A DNA stretch of 64,000 nucleotides from Roseiarcus sp963781895 (lineage in GTDB: Bacteria > Pseudomonadota > Alphaproteobacteria > Rhizobiales > Beijerinckiaceae). A model generated the notes under the pieces. The model was not told the DNA's origin. It ran no database searches and saw nothing but the letters and a program-made list of their open reading frames with translations. Shown here piece after piece: positions 25,207 to 34,094 of the stretch. Within the stretch, counting starts at the first letter, position 1; each line of letters opens with the position of its first letter. The translations under genes and the position numbers were made by a program. The DNA is taken from positions 44,724 to 108,723 of the forward strand of contig CAWAIM010000005.1 in the NCBI GenBank assembly GCA_963781895.1, written 5' to 3'.

Positions 25207-26574
25207 GTGACCCAACAAAAGTCCGCCGCGGCGCGGGAATCCGCGGAACAGGACGCCCCCGCAGACGCCCCGCTCCCTGTTCAAAAGGCAGCGTCCAAGG
25301 CGGTTTCGACCAACCCGACGCATGCGCCTCAACACGGCGCGTCAGCGCCCGCGCAGCATGTTCAATTCGCTCCGTCCAAAGCGCCTTCGCCGAGCTCAGC
25401 GCCCTCGCCGCAGCCGGCCGCTCCGGCGCCAATTCCTCGCGCGACCATCGCCAAACGCAAGCGCAGCGGCTCGGCGCGCTTTATCATGCTCGTCGTCATT
25501 CCGCTGATCGCGCTGACGGGCGCTTTCGTCTGGTGGCTGCATGGAGGCCGCTATGTCTCGACCGACAACTCGTATGTCGGCGCCCAGAAGGTGCTCATCA
25601 CGCCGCAGATTTCCGGGCCAATCGTCGCCGTTCACGTCATCGAGGGGCAGAAGGTGAAGACGGGCGATCCGCTGTTCGACATCGACCCTGCGCCCTACCA
25701 GACCGCGCTTCTGCTCGCGAAAGGCCGCCTCGACGCGGCGAAGGTCGAATTCGCCAATCTGCGCTCCTCGTATGTGAGCAACCAGGACCAGATCAAGATG
25801 GGCCAGGACTCGGTGCGCGTGCGCCAGGCGGACTTCGACCGAAGGAATGAGCTTGTCTCGCGCAGCGCGGGAACCGTCACCGATCGCGACACTTCGATGG
25901 CGACGCTTATTCAGGCGAAGCAGCTGCTCGAATTCGTGCGTCAGCAGCAGGCGGCGACCATGGTCAAGCTCGGCGGCGCCCTGGACGCGTCGATCGAGAA
26001 GTTCCCTCAGTACATCGAGGCCGAGGCAGGTGTCGAAGACGCCGAACGCAATCTCCGCAACACCAAAATCCTGGCGCCGATCGACGGCGTGGCGACGCAG
26101 GTGGCGCAGATCGAACTGGGGCGCGTCGCCCCGGCCGGCCAGCCGGTATTCGCGGTGGTCGCCGACACTGGCCTCTGGGTCGACGCCAATCCAAAAGAAT
26201 CGGACTTGACCTATGTTCGCGAAGGCATGCCCGCGACAGTCACCGTCGACGCTTTTCCGGACCAGGTCTGGGCCGGCAAAATCTGCTCGATCGCGCCGGG
26301 AACGGGCGCGCAATTCGCGATCCTTCCGCCGCAAAACGCGAGCGGCAATTGGGTCAAGGTCGTCCAACGCGTGCCCTTGCGCTTCTGTTTCGGTCCCGAT
26401 GAGGATATGAGCAACCTGCGCGCCGGGATGAGCGCGAATTTATCTATCGACACCGGCCGCGTGCGCACGCTCAGCGGCGTCTTCGATGGTCTCGCACAGT
26501 GGGTGGGCGACCTGACGAAGATCGTGTTCGCCTCCAAGCCTGCATTGGCGACCAAGCCCGCCCCGACCAAATGA
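25207..26574 (+). CDS. HlyD/EmrA family efflux periplasmic adaptor
   Basis: 455 residues from a GTG start. An unusually long Ala/Pro/Gln-rich cytoplasmic N-terminus (about 1-88) is followed by one membrane helix (about 90-112). Then come the split lipoyl domain (VSTDNSYVGAQKVLITPQIS ... APIDGVATQV), a coiled-coil hairpin at about 170-280, and the beta-barrel. It joins an inner-membrane MFS pump to an outer-membrane channel. It overlaps emrB by four bases (ATGA). No outer membrane channel gene is adjacent. Confidence 0.9.
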   Translation: MTQQKSAAARESAEQDAPADAPLPVQKAASKAVSTNPTHAPQHGASAPAQHVQFAPSKAPSPSSAPSPQPAAPAPIPRATIAKRKRSGSARFIMLVVIPLIALTGAFVWWLHGGRYVSTDNSYVGAQKVLITPQISGPIVAVHVIEGQKVKTGDPLFDIDPAPYQTALLLAKGRLDAAKVEFANLRSSYVSNQDQIKMGQDSVRVRQADFDRRNELVSRSAGTVTDRDTSMATLIQAKQLLEFVRQQQAATMVKLGGALDASIEKFPQYIEAEAGVEDAERNLRNTKILAPIDGVATQVAQIELGRVAPAGQPVFAVVADTGLWVDANPKESDLTYVREGMPATVTVDAFPDQVWAGKICSIAPGTGAQFAILPPQNASGNWVKVVQRVPLRFCFGPDEDMSNLRAGMSANLSIDTGRVRTLSGVFDGLAQWVGDLTKIVFASKPALATKPAPTK

Positions 26575-28124
26575 CTCGGCCGATTTACGAGACAATCTCG
26601 CCAACGGTGCGATGGGCGCTGACCGTCTGCATCATGATGGCGACGATCATGCAGGCGCTCGACACGACCATCGCCAATGTCGCCCTGCCCTATATGCAGG
26701 GCTCGCTCTCGACGACCCAGGATCAGATCAACTGGGTTCTGACCTCCTATATCATCGCGGCGGCCATCATGACCTCGCCTCTCGGCTGGATGGCGACGCG
26801 GTTCGGCCGCAAAAAGCTGTTCATCGTCTGCACGGCCGGGTTCACGGTCGCGTCGATGCTGTGCGGCGTTGCGCTGTCGATCGAGCAGATGGTCGCCTAC
26901 CGGCTGCTGCAAGGCGTTTTTGGCGCGGCATTGGTGCCGTTGAGCCAGGCTGTCATGCTCGACATCTTCCCGCCCGCCAGACGTGGGTCGGCAATGGCGA
27001 TCTGGGGGATGGGCGTGATGCTCGGGCCGATCATGGGCCCGACCCTCGGCGGCTGGCTGACCGATTCCTATTCCTGGCGGTGGGTGTTTTTCGTCAACCT
27101 GCCGTTCGGAATCCTGACGACGTTCGGCCTGTCCGTTTTCATGAGCGAGACCGCGACCCGCCGAGACGTGCCGTTCTCGTGGTTCGGGTTCACAAGCCTG
27201 TCGCTCGGAATCGGCTCGCTGCAGATGATGTTGGACCGCGGGCAGGAGCTCGGCTGGTTCGATTCGAACGAGATCATCATCGAAGCGACCCTCGCCATCG
27301 TCGGCTTCTATTTCTTTCTCGCCGACTGCTTCACCTCCCAACGGCCGTTCATTTCGCTGCGCATATTTCGCGACTGGAATTTCTCCATCGCGCTCGTCTT
27401 CATGTTCCTGATCGGCATCATATTGCTGGCGACAATGGCGCTGGTGACGCCGTTCATTCAGAACCTGCTCGGTTATCCCGTGCTCACGAGCGGCTATCTG
27501 CTCGGGACGCGCGGGATCGGAACGTTCGTCGCGATGTTCATCGTCGGACGGCTCAGCAACAAGGTCGATCCGCGGTTGCTGATTTTTGTCGGCCTGGTGC
27601 TGGCGACGACGTCGCTCTGGCTCATGGTCGGCTGGTCGCTCGACGTCCCGGCCTCGACCATGGCCATCAACTCGATTGCGCAAGGTTTCGGGCTCGGCTT
27701 CGTGTTCGTTCCGCTCAACACCATCGCCTTCGCCAGTCTGCCGGGAGAATTGCGCACCGAGGGCGCGGCGCTGTGGACGTTGATCCGCAACATCGGCTCC
27801 GCGGTCGGCATCTCGATCGTGATCGCCCAACTGACCAACATGACCACCGCGTTCCACAGCCAGCTGGTCGAGCACGTCACGCCGTTCAGCGACGCGCTCA
27901 AAATGCCGGACGCCGGCATGCTTGCCGGCCACGGCCTGCCCAACCTCGCCGCGCTCGACGCGCTGATCACGCAACAGGCCGCGGCGATGGCCTATTCGAA
28001 CGACTTCCTGCTGATGACGCTGGTGTCGCTCGCCGCCTTTCCGCTGCTGGCGCTCATCCGTTCGCCGAGGGCGGCGCCCGTGGCCCTCGCGCGGGAAGCG
28101 GCGGCGCATGCGGTGATGGATTAA
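26571..28124 (+). CDS. DHA2 family MFS multidrug efflux transporter (EmrB-like)
   Basis: 517 residues with about 14 hydrophobic helices, typical of the DHA2 (14-TMS) drug:proton antiporters. Motifs are LDTTIANVALP in helix 1, GWMATRFGRKKLF in the 2-3 loop (motif A), and LGPIMGPTLGGWL in helix 5 (motif C of antiporters). It pairs with the EmrA-like adaptor to extrude hydrophobic compounds from the inner membrane. Control is by the upstream MarR. Its 3' end overlaps the convergent MBL-fold gene by four bases. Confidence 0.93.
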   Translation: MTRPIYETISPTVRWALTVCIMMATIMQALDTTIANVALPYMQGSLSTTQDQINWVLTSYIIAAAIMTSPLGWMATRFGRKKLFIVCTAGFTVASMLCGVALSIEQMVAYRLLQGVFGAALVPLSQAVMLDIFPPARRGSAMAIWGMGVMLGPIMGPTLGGWLTDSYSWRWVFFVNLPFGILTTFGLSVFMSETATRRDVPFSWFGFTSLSLGIGSLQMMLDRGQELGWFDSNEIIIEATLAIVGFYFFLADCFTSQRPFISLRIFRDWNFSIALVFMFLIGIILLATMALVTPFIQNLLGYPVLTSGYLLGTRGIGTFVAMFIVGRLSNKVDPRLLIFVGLVLATTSLWLMVGWSLDVPASTMAINSIAQGFGLGFVFVPLNTIAFASLPGELRTEGAALWTLIRNIGSAVGISIVIAQLTNMTTAFHSQLVEHVTPFSDALKMPDAGMLAGHGLPNLAALDALITQQAAAMAYSNDFLLMTLVSLAAFPLLALIRSPRAAPVALAREAAAHAVMD

Positions 28125-28951
28125 GCTCGAGCCCATCCTGTCGTCCGGCGCGCGGCGAGACGCCCGGCGGCGTCCGGGTCGTGCGCCGGTAGATAGATCG
28201 TGGGGCGCGAGGCCGCGAAGGTCCGGATGGCGCTCAGCGTTGCCGACGCCACGCGCTCATTGGCGCTGACGCCGTCGATCTGGCCCGCCAGCATGCTTTC
28301 CTCGTCATACGAGGCGTCGCCGGCGATAAAGACCGCCGCGTCGGCGTCCTCGACGATGACCGACAGATGGTCGGGCGTATGGCCGGGCGTGGCGACGGCG
28401 ATGATCGCGCCGTCGGCGGTCAGACGCCGCGAGCGGGCAAACGGCCCGTAGGCGCCGCCGTCGAGGGCGAGCGGCGTGGGATCGAAATTCTCCGGCCGGC
28501 GTTGCGGCAGATAGCCGCGAATCCGGCCGGCGATTCCCGACGCGATGGCGCGTTCGGCGGGACTGACCAGCACCTCGCTGTTCGGGAACGCCGCCAGTCC
28601 GGCGTCGTGATCGATGTGCATGTGCGTCAGCACGACGCGTCTGACGTCGCCAGGACCGATGCCGATCGTCCGCAACTGCGGCGCGATCTCCTGTTCCGGC
28701 TCGACATTGAAGCGCACCGCGAGCCGGAAATAGGGATGCCAGCGCGGCAGGCGCTCAAGTTCAGCCGAGGCGCCGGTATCGACCAGGAAGACGCCGTCGC
28801 GATGTTCGATCGCATAGGCCAAAGTCGGCAGCCAGGGCGACCATTCCGCGTCGATCAGCGGCCGCAGGCGACGCGCCAGGCCGTGTCCCCTGCCGACGAT
28901 CTGGCTCGCCTTGATTTGCACCCGCCCGGTTTGAATGGCGTGAACGCGCAT
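28121..28951 (-). CDS. MBL-fold hydrolase, N-acyl homoserine lactonase-like
   Basis: 276 residues. The di-zinc motif THMHIDHDAG (HxHxDH), a distal TPGHTPDHLS His, an AGDASY Asp and the C-terminal LPAHDPDAA His complete the metallo-beta-lactamase set. The N-terminal layout (IQTGRVQIKASQ, then DTGAS) resembles the AHL lactonase family, which opens the homoserine lactone ring of quorum signals. The sequence alone cannot separate that from other lactone or ester hydrolases. No luxI/luxR gene is near. AGGA lies eight bases before the ATG. Confidence 0.82.
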   Translation of the reverse strand: MRVHAIQTGRVQIKASQIVGRGHGLARRLRPLIDAEWSPWLPTLAYAIEHRDGVFLVDTGASAELERLPRWHPYFRLAVRFNVEPEQEIAPQLRTIGIGPGDVRRVVLTHMHIDHDAGLAAFPNSEVLVSPAERAIASGIAGRIRGYLPQRRPENFDPTPLALDGGAYGPFARSRRLTADGAIIAVATPGHTPDHLSVIVEDADAAVFIAGDASYDEESMLAGQIDGVSANERVASATLSAIRTFAASRPTIYLPAHDPDAAGRLAARRTTGWARA

Positions 28952-28976
28952 GGAGCATTCCTGTGATGGACTTGGG

Positions 28977-29411
28977 TCATCTTCGGCCGATACGGCCGAG
29001 ATGCGTGTCGCCGAAGCCGCTCGAATATTTGAGACCGTACCCGAGCGCGCGATCGAGCCCGATATGCGCGATCCAGATCAGTCCGGCGGCGGCTGCGATA
29101 GGCGCGCCGGCAAGAAAGCCGGACAGGGCCAACGCCAAGGCGAGCGCGTACGTATGGGCGAAATTGTACACGAGCGCGCCGGCCCGCGGCCCCGCCACAT
29201 AGGCCAGCATCGCGAGGTCCGGAGCGAGCAAAAGCGCCACGAAAATTCGCCATGAGGAGCCGGCCTCGGCGTAGAGCGCGAGCGCCGACAGAAGCACAGC
29301 GGCGCCTTCGAGACGCAGGGCGGCGCGCACGCCCCCCGAAACGAACCCCGTGGCCGCTGGCGCGGACGCGGCAGCGCCGAGCGAGGAGAAAATCCGAGGC
29401 GCTGAATCCAT
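28977..29411 (-). CDS. DUF4260 family membrane protein
   Basis: 144 residues with four hydrophobic helices and the family-specific C-terminus WIAHIGLDRALGYGLKYSSGFGDTHLGRIGR. The DRALGYGLKY and GFGDTHLG pieces are conserved in DUF4260; function unknown. An Ala-rich N-terminal stretch of about 25 residues precedes the family domain, so the true start may be slightly downstream. It lies 25 bp upstream of the MBL-fold gene on the same strand, possibly in one transcript, and reads away from a LysR gene. Confidence 0.85.
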   Translation of the reverse strand: MDSAPRIFSSLGAAASAPAATGFVSGGVRAALRLEGAAVLLSALALYAEAGSSWRIFVALLLAPDLAMLAYVAGPRAGALVYNFAHTYALALALALSGFLAGAPIAAAAGLIWIAHIGLDRALGYGLKYSSGFGDTHLGRIGRR

Positions 29412-29528
29412 CGCTCGTTCCTCTGAATGGCGCCGGCGCAGGGAACATTGGCGCCGACGGCCTCTTGATACCCTGTCTCCGTCTTCTGCGGAATTGCATA
29501 TTTATCGTGTTCAGTAATGCAATGACGT

Positions 29529-30410
29529 ATGACACGCCGCGACCCGGCCTGGGACCAACTGCGCACCTTCTTCGAAGTCGTGCGCGACGGCAGCCTGTCT
29601 GGCGCGGCGCGCCGGCTGGGCGTTAGCCAACCGACGTTCGGGCGTCACAGCGACGCCCTGGAGGAGGCGCTTGGCCTGACACTGTTCACGCGGTCGCCGC
29701 GCGGCCTGACGTCAACGTCGGCGGCGGCCACATTGTTACGCTCGGCCGCCTCGGAAGCCGCGGCCAATATGCGGCGTCGTGCGCGTGACGGCGAGCGAGA
29801 TCATCGACTGCGAGGTTCTCCCGCCCATTCTCGCTCGAGATTGCGCCGACCATCCGGGAGTCGCGATCGAGCTCGCGGTCACCAATCGCGACGAAGATCT
29901 GGCGCGCGGCGACGCCGACATCGCGGTGCGCATGATCCGCCCGACCCAGAGCGGACTGCTCGCTCGGCGCATCGGCGCCGTGCGCATCAGGCTCTATGCG
30001 CATCGCGACTATACGCCCGGTTCGGCGAGCCGCGCTCGCTCGCCGACCTGCCGCGTCATGGCGTGATCGGCTTCGACCGAGACAATCGAGCGTTTCGCGG
30101 GGCGGGCGAATTCGCGCGCGGCCTGACGCGCGAGCACTTCGGCTTTCGCTGCGACAATGACGCCGCGCAGCTCGCCGCGCTGCGCGCCGGAGTCGGGATC
30201 GGCGGCTGTCAGGACGCCATCGCCCGTCGCACGCCCGAGCTGGTCCCCGTCCTGCCGAACGCCTTCCAGCACTCGCTCGAAATCTGGCTGGCGATGCACC
30301 GAGACTTGAAATCGACGCGGCGCGTCCGGCTGTTGTTCGACCGGCTGGCCGTCGGCCTGGCCGACTACGTCAAGGGGCGCGCCGAGAGAGTCGGACGGCG
30401 CGAATGGTAG
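29529..30410 (+). pseudogene. LysR family transcriptional regulator, two compensating frame changes
   Basis: The N-terminal helix-turn-helix is intact (WDQLRTFFEVVRDGSLSGAA ... GVSQPTFGRHSDALEEALG). Near 29772 the family sequence moves to the next frame (VVRVTASEIIDCEVLPPILA onward), and near 30020 it returns to the first frame (RFGEPRSLADLP onward) and runs to the stop. The continuous 293-codon frame therefore has about 80 nonsense residues in the effector-binding domain. Either two sequencing indels or a decayed gene. It faces away from the DUF4260/MBL genes, its likely targets if functional. Confidence 0.8.
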
Positions 30411-30496
30411 AGCGACCCGTATCTCTCGTTTTCCCTTGCATTGGCGCCCGAAACAACCGCTAAATCACGCCGCGCGTTGATTGTGGGGACGTTGAC

Positions 30497-31540
30497 GTGA
30501 CCGAGCGAGCAAGCCTTCTCCCGCCGACAGTGACGGGCTTTGCCGCCAAGTCTGGGATTGCGGCGCTTCGGAAGCATAACATAGCCTCACAGCCGCTGTT
30601 GCGGCGGGCGGGACTTTCCGAACACGCCTTCGACAATCCGCGAAACCGAGTATCCGCGGCAGGTCAGGTGAAATTTCTCGAATGCGCGGCCGATGCGATG
30701 CGCGACACCGCCTTCGGGCTCCACCTCGCCGAGCAGGCAAACCCGCGCGAGGCCGGGCTGCTGTTTTACGTCGTGTCCGCCGCGAGAAGCCTCGGCGAGT
30801 CCTTGGCGCTGTTTGCGCGCTACTGCCAAATTGTCAACGAAAGCTTACGTTTGAAATTGGTCCGACGGGCCGAGGGAGTCATCATTGAAATCAACTACGT
30901 CGGGATTTCGCGACAAGGCATGAGGCAGAATCCGGAGTTTGGGATCGCGGTGCTCGTCAAGGCTTTGCGAGAGATTACAGGTCGCGACATCCGACCGACC
31001 CGAGTGGCCTTCGCCCACGCTCGCACTGCGGATGTGCGCGAATTCGAGCGCTTCTACGGCTGTCCCGTCGAGTTCGGCGCGCCGTCCGATCGACTGGAGT
31101 TCTCCAGTGAAACGCTCGCTCTTCCGCTCGTCACTGACGATCCGCATTTGCTGGAAACGCTCCGGCCGTTCTGCGACGAAGCCGCGAGAGCGCGCAACAC
31201 GGCGATCAACTCAATGCGCGCTTCGGTCGAGATCGAAGTCCAGCGATTGTTGCCGCACGGCCAGGCTCAAGCCGGCAGGGTCGCCAAAGCGCTGGGCGTC
31301 AGCGTCCGGACTTTGTCGCGCAGGCTGTCCGCGGAAGCCACGACCTTCGCCGAGGTCGTCGACCGTTTACGGCGTAGCCTCGCGCTTGAGTACCTCAAAG
31401 AGCCGGGGTTCTCGTTGGCGCAAATCGCCTGGCTTCTCGGTTACGAGGGCTCGACGTCCTTCAATCATGCCTTCAAACGTTGGACGGGCCGCTCGCCGTC
31501 GGCCGCACGGAACCAGAAGCGACTTTCCCAGCCGGCATAA
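30497..31540 (+). CDS. AraC family transcriptional regulator with arabinose-binding-type N-terminal domain
   Basis: 347 residues from a GTG start. The N-terminal part (about 20-210) matches the Arabinose_bd/OruR-type sensor domain (PLLRRAGLSEHAFDNPRNRV, AGLLFYVVSAARSLGESLAL). The C-terminal AraC domain has two helix-turn-helices (GRVAKALGVSVRTLSRRL and FSLAQIAWLLGYEGSTSFNH), then FKRWTGRSPSAAR. Regulators of this type usually respond to amino acids or small organics. No adjacent target operon reads with it; it ends about 300 bp before the convergent murG. Confidence 0.9.
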   Translation: MTERASLLPPTVTGFAAKSGIAALRKHNIASQPLLRRAGLSEHAFDNPRNRVSAAGQVKFLECAADAMRDTAFGLHLAEQANPREAGLLFYVVSAARSLGESLALFARYCQIVNESLRLKLVRRAEGVIIEINYVGISRQGMRQNPEFGIAVLVKALREITGRDIRPTRVAFAHARTADVREFERFYGCPVEFGAPSDRLEFSSETLALPLVTDDPHLLETLRPFCDEAARARNTAINSMRASVEIEVQRLLPHGQAQAGRVAKALGVSVRTLSRRLSAEATTFAEVVDRLRRSLALEYLKEPGFSLAQIAWLLGYEGSTSFNHAFKRWTGRSPSAARNQKRLSQPA

Positions 31541-31837
31541 GCGCCGACCCGGCAAGGTCAGCGCCGCCCGAGCGAGCGAAAGTGGCGCGAAAAGGCAGAA
31601 ACTTGGCGGTATTCGGCAGAGACTCGCCGTCTGCGGCACTTTATCGAGGCTTGCCAGCGGCGCCGTGCGCAAGGGAACTCGGCGACGGCGCGAAAAACTG
31701 CTTCCACACGATGTTGGCGCTGCCTCGCCCCGCCCAGCAATCCCCTCTGGCGCGGGGCTCTCCTTTCCGTGAGCGCGGCGCCGCAAGTCTTGTGCGCCGA
31801 GGGAGAGCGGACTGAGACGACTTCGGCAGCGAGGCCG
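31541..31837. other. Intergenic region at the end of the dcw cluster
   Basis: 297 bp between the convergent AraC gene and murG. Small frames on both strands lack similarity or ribosome sites. No clear hairpin with a T-run was found. In relatives murC would be expected here, directly after murG; no remnant of it is visible. Confidence 0.55.
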
Positions 31838-32938
31838 TCAGAGCGGCTTCGCGATGCTCAGGACGAGATCAGCAAGACGATCGGCCGCATCCACAACGCC
31901 CGTCAATTTGGCGGCTCGAGCCGAGGCCGCGAGCTTCGTCGGGGACGCAAGCGCCTCTCGAAGTATCTTCGCCAGCCGCTCGGGCGTGAAATCGGATTGG
32001 GGCACGACAATGCAGCCGCCGGCCGCGGCGAGCGCCGCAGCATTCGCGGCTTGGTCCTGATCGAGCGCGTGCGGGAACGGCACCAGCACCGAGGGGCGGC
32101 CGATGACTGCGAGTTCGGACACGGTCGAGGCGCCGGCGCGGCCGATGACGAGGTGCGAATCCGCGATCCGCGCCGGCAGATCGTCGAAGAACTCCGCAAT
32201 CTCAACCGGAAATTTCATCCGCGCGCAGGCCGCCGCGACGCGCGCTTTGTCCTCACCGCGCGCCTGCTGGGTGAGGCGAATCCACTGGCGCTCGTCAGGA
32301 CTTAGGAGCGCCAGCGTCGCCGGAACGACGTCGGCCATCACCCGCGCTCCTTGCGAGCCGCCCGTCACCAGCAATCTGAAGCGACGCCCCGCGAAGCTGG
32401 GATAAGGCGTCGATGCGGCCGCGATGACGGCTGGGCGGACAGGATTGCCGGTGTAGCGCGTCTTGGCCCTGGTCGCGGCGTCGTCGTCCTTCAAATCGGG
32501 AAAGCCGCAGGCGATCAGAGAAACGCGGGAACTGAGGAAGCGATTGGCCCGACCCATAACCGCGTTCTGCTCATGCAACGCGCTGGGAATGCGGAGCAGC
32601 GAGGCGGCGACGAGCGGGGGCACCGTCGGATATCCGCCAAAGCCAACGACCGCCCGCGGCCCTATACGCGCGAGCTTGACGAGCGCCGCCGCCACGCCAA
32701 AGCTCAGAGTGAGCGCCGCGCGCGCTTTGGTGAACGACCCGGCGGCCGTCGTCGTGGCGGAGGGAAAGGCGTGTATTGCGCGGGCAGGAAAATCCTCGCC
32801 GAATTTCATCGCCCTGTCGTCCGTCGCCAGTTCGACCTCCGCGCCGCGCCTGGCCAATGCGGCGGCAAGCGCGGCAGCCGGGAACAGATGGCCGCCGGTG
32901 CCCCCGGCCGCCAGCAGAATGCAGCGCTCGCGGCTCAT
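31838..32938 (-). CDS. murG: UDP-GlcNAc:undecaprenyl-PP-MurNAc-pentapeptide GlcNAc transferase
   Basis: 366 residues. The GT-B fold has the N-terminal AAGGTGGHLFPAAALA loop, HEQNAVMGRANRFL, the TGGSQGARV glycine loop opening the C-domain, and VIGRAGASTVSEL with PHALDQDQAANA at the donor site. It adds GlcNAc to lipid I to make lipid II on the inner face of the membrane. The start overlaps the ftsW stop by four bases. It is the last gene of the dcw cluster in this window. Confidence 0.97.
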   Translation of the reverse strand: MSRERCILLAAGGTGGHLFPAAALAAALARRGAEVELATDDRAMKFGEDFPARAIHAFPSATTTAAGSFTKARAALTLSFGVAAALVKLARIGPRAVVGFGGYPTVPPLVAASLLRIPSALHEQNAVMGRANRFLSSRVSLIACGFPDLKDDDAATRAKTRYTGNPVRPAVIAAASTPYPSFAGRRFRLLVTGGSQGARVMADVVPATLALLSPDERQWIRLTQQARGEDKARVAAACARMKFPVEIAEFFDDLPARIADSHLVIGRAGASTVSELAVIGRPSVLVPFPHALDQDQAANAAALAAAGGCIVVPQSDFTPERLAKILREALASPTKLAASARAAKLTGVVDAADRLADLVLSIAKPL

Positions 32939-34077
32939 TCCGCTGCGACTGCGTGATGCTCCAAATCGGCGATGGGACGTTTGCGCGTCGTTGCGAGCAG
33001 GAAACCCATGCCGAGGCCGAGCGCGAGCAGGGACGAGCCGCCGTAGGAGATAAACGGCAAGGTCATCCCCTTGGCTGGCATGGCCCGCAGATTGACAGCC
33101 ATGTTGATCCAGCTCTGCACGCCGAACATGATCGTCATGCCGGCCGCCACGAAACGGCAGAACGGGTCCTGGTTGCGCAACGCCAACAGGAGCCCACGCA
33201 AAACGATGAAGCCGAAGAAGGCGATCAGGGCCATACAGGCGATCATGCCGAATTCCTCGCCGGTGACTGCGAAGACGAAGTCGGTGTGCGCGTCGGGAAG
33301 GATGCGTTTATAGACGCCCTCGCCCGGCCCGCGTCCGAGCCAGCCGCCCGAGAGAATGCTTTGCAGGGCGGTGTCGACCTGGAAGGTGTCGACCACGCCG
33401 CCGGTCGAATCCGGATCGAGGAAACGCAGCACGCGCTCATGCACATGCGACGACAGCTTGAAGACAGTGAAGCCGCTCGCCATCCCCAGGCCGCCGATGC
33501 TGGCTACCCAGAACCAGTGCAGCCCGGCCATGAAAAATAGGGAAGCCCAGACGATCGCCACCAGCATCGTCTGGCCGAAGTCAGGCTGGAGGATCAGCGG
33601 CACGATCGTCAAGGGCAGCAACAGGAAGGACAGGACCTTCGCCAGCATCGCCGTCGGCGCCTTCCGCCCGCTCTCGGTGAAGGCCCACGCAGCGAGAACG
33701 ACGAAGGCGGGCTTGATGAACTCCGAGGGCTGGATGCCGAAGATCCATCGCCGCGCGCCCTTGACTTCCGCGCCGTACATCAGCGCGAGAACAATGAGCC
33801 CTAAGGACAGGACGAACAGGAGCAGCGCGGCGCGGCGAACGTGACGCGGCGACAGAAAGGACGTCGCGATCATGAGCATCGCTGTCGGAGCCAGCATCAA
33901 CGCCTGCCGATCGACGAAATGGAAGGTCGAAAGGTTAAGCCGCTCGGCGACCGCGGGGCTCGCCGCGAGCGCCATGACGAGACCAATCACCATCAGCGCC
34001 CCAAACGAGCCGAGGAGCCAGCGATCGACGGTGCGCATCCAATCGGCGACGGGGCCGCGTTCCGCTCTCGACACCAT
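32935..34077 (-). CDS. ftsW: Septal peptidoglycan glycosyltransferase FtsW
   Basis: 380 residues, ten hydrophobic helices, SEDS family. Signature pieces are GARRWIFGIQPSEFIKPAF, QPDFGQTMLV, DPDSTGGVVDTFQV and the C-terminal GMTLPFISYGGSSLLALG. It polymerises lipid II at the division site together with PBP3 (FtsI), encoded upstream in the same cluster. It is 17 bp from murD and overlaps murG. Confidence 0.97.
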   Translation of the reverse strand: MVSRAERGPVADWMRTVDRWLLGSFGALMVIGLVMALAASPAVAERLNLSTFHFVDRQALMLAPTAMLMIATSFLSPRHVRRAALLLFVLSLGLIVLALMYGAEVKGARRWIFGIQPSEFIKPAFVVLAAWAFTESGRKAPTAMLAKVLSFLLLPLTIVPLILQPDFGQTMLVAIVWASLFFMAGLHWFWVASIGGLGMASGFTVFKLSSHVHERVLRFLDPDSTGGVVDTFQVDTALQSILSGGWLGRGPGEGVYKRILPDAHTDFVFAVTGEEFGMIACMALIAFFGFIVLRGLLLALRNQDPFCRFVAAGMTIMFGVQSWINMAVNLRAMPAKGMTLPFISYGGSSLLALGLGMGFLLATTRKRPIADLEHHAVAAE

Positions 34078-34094
34078 AAGCTGCCACTCCCTCT

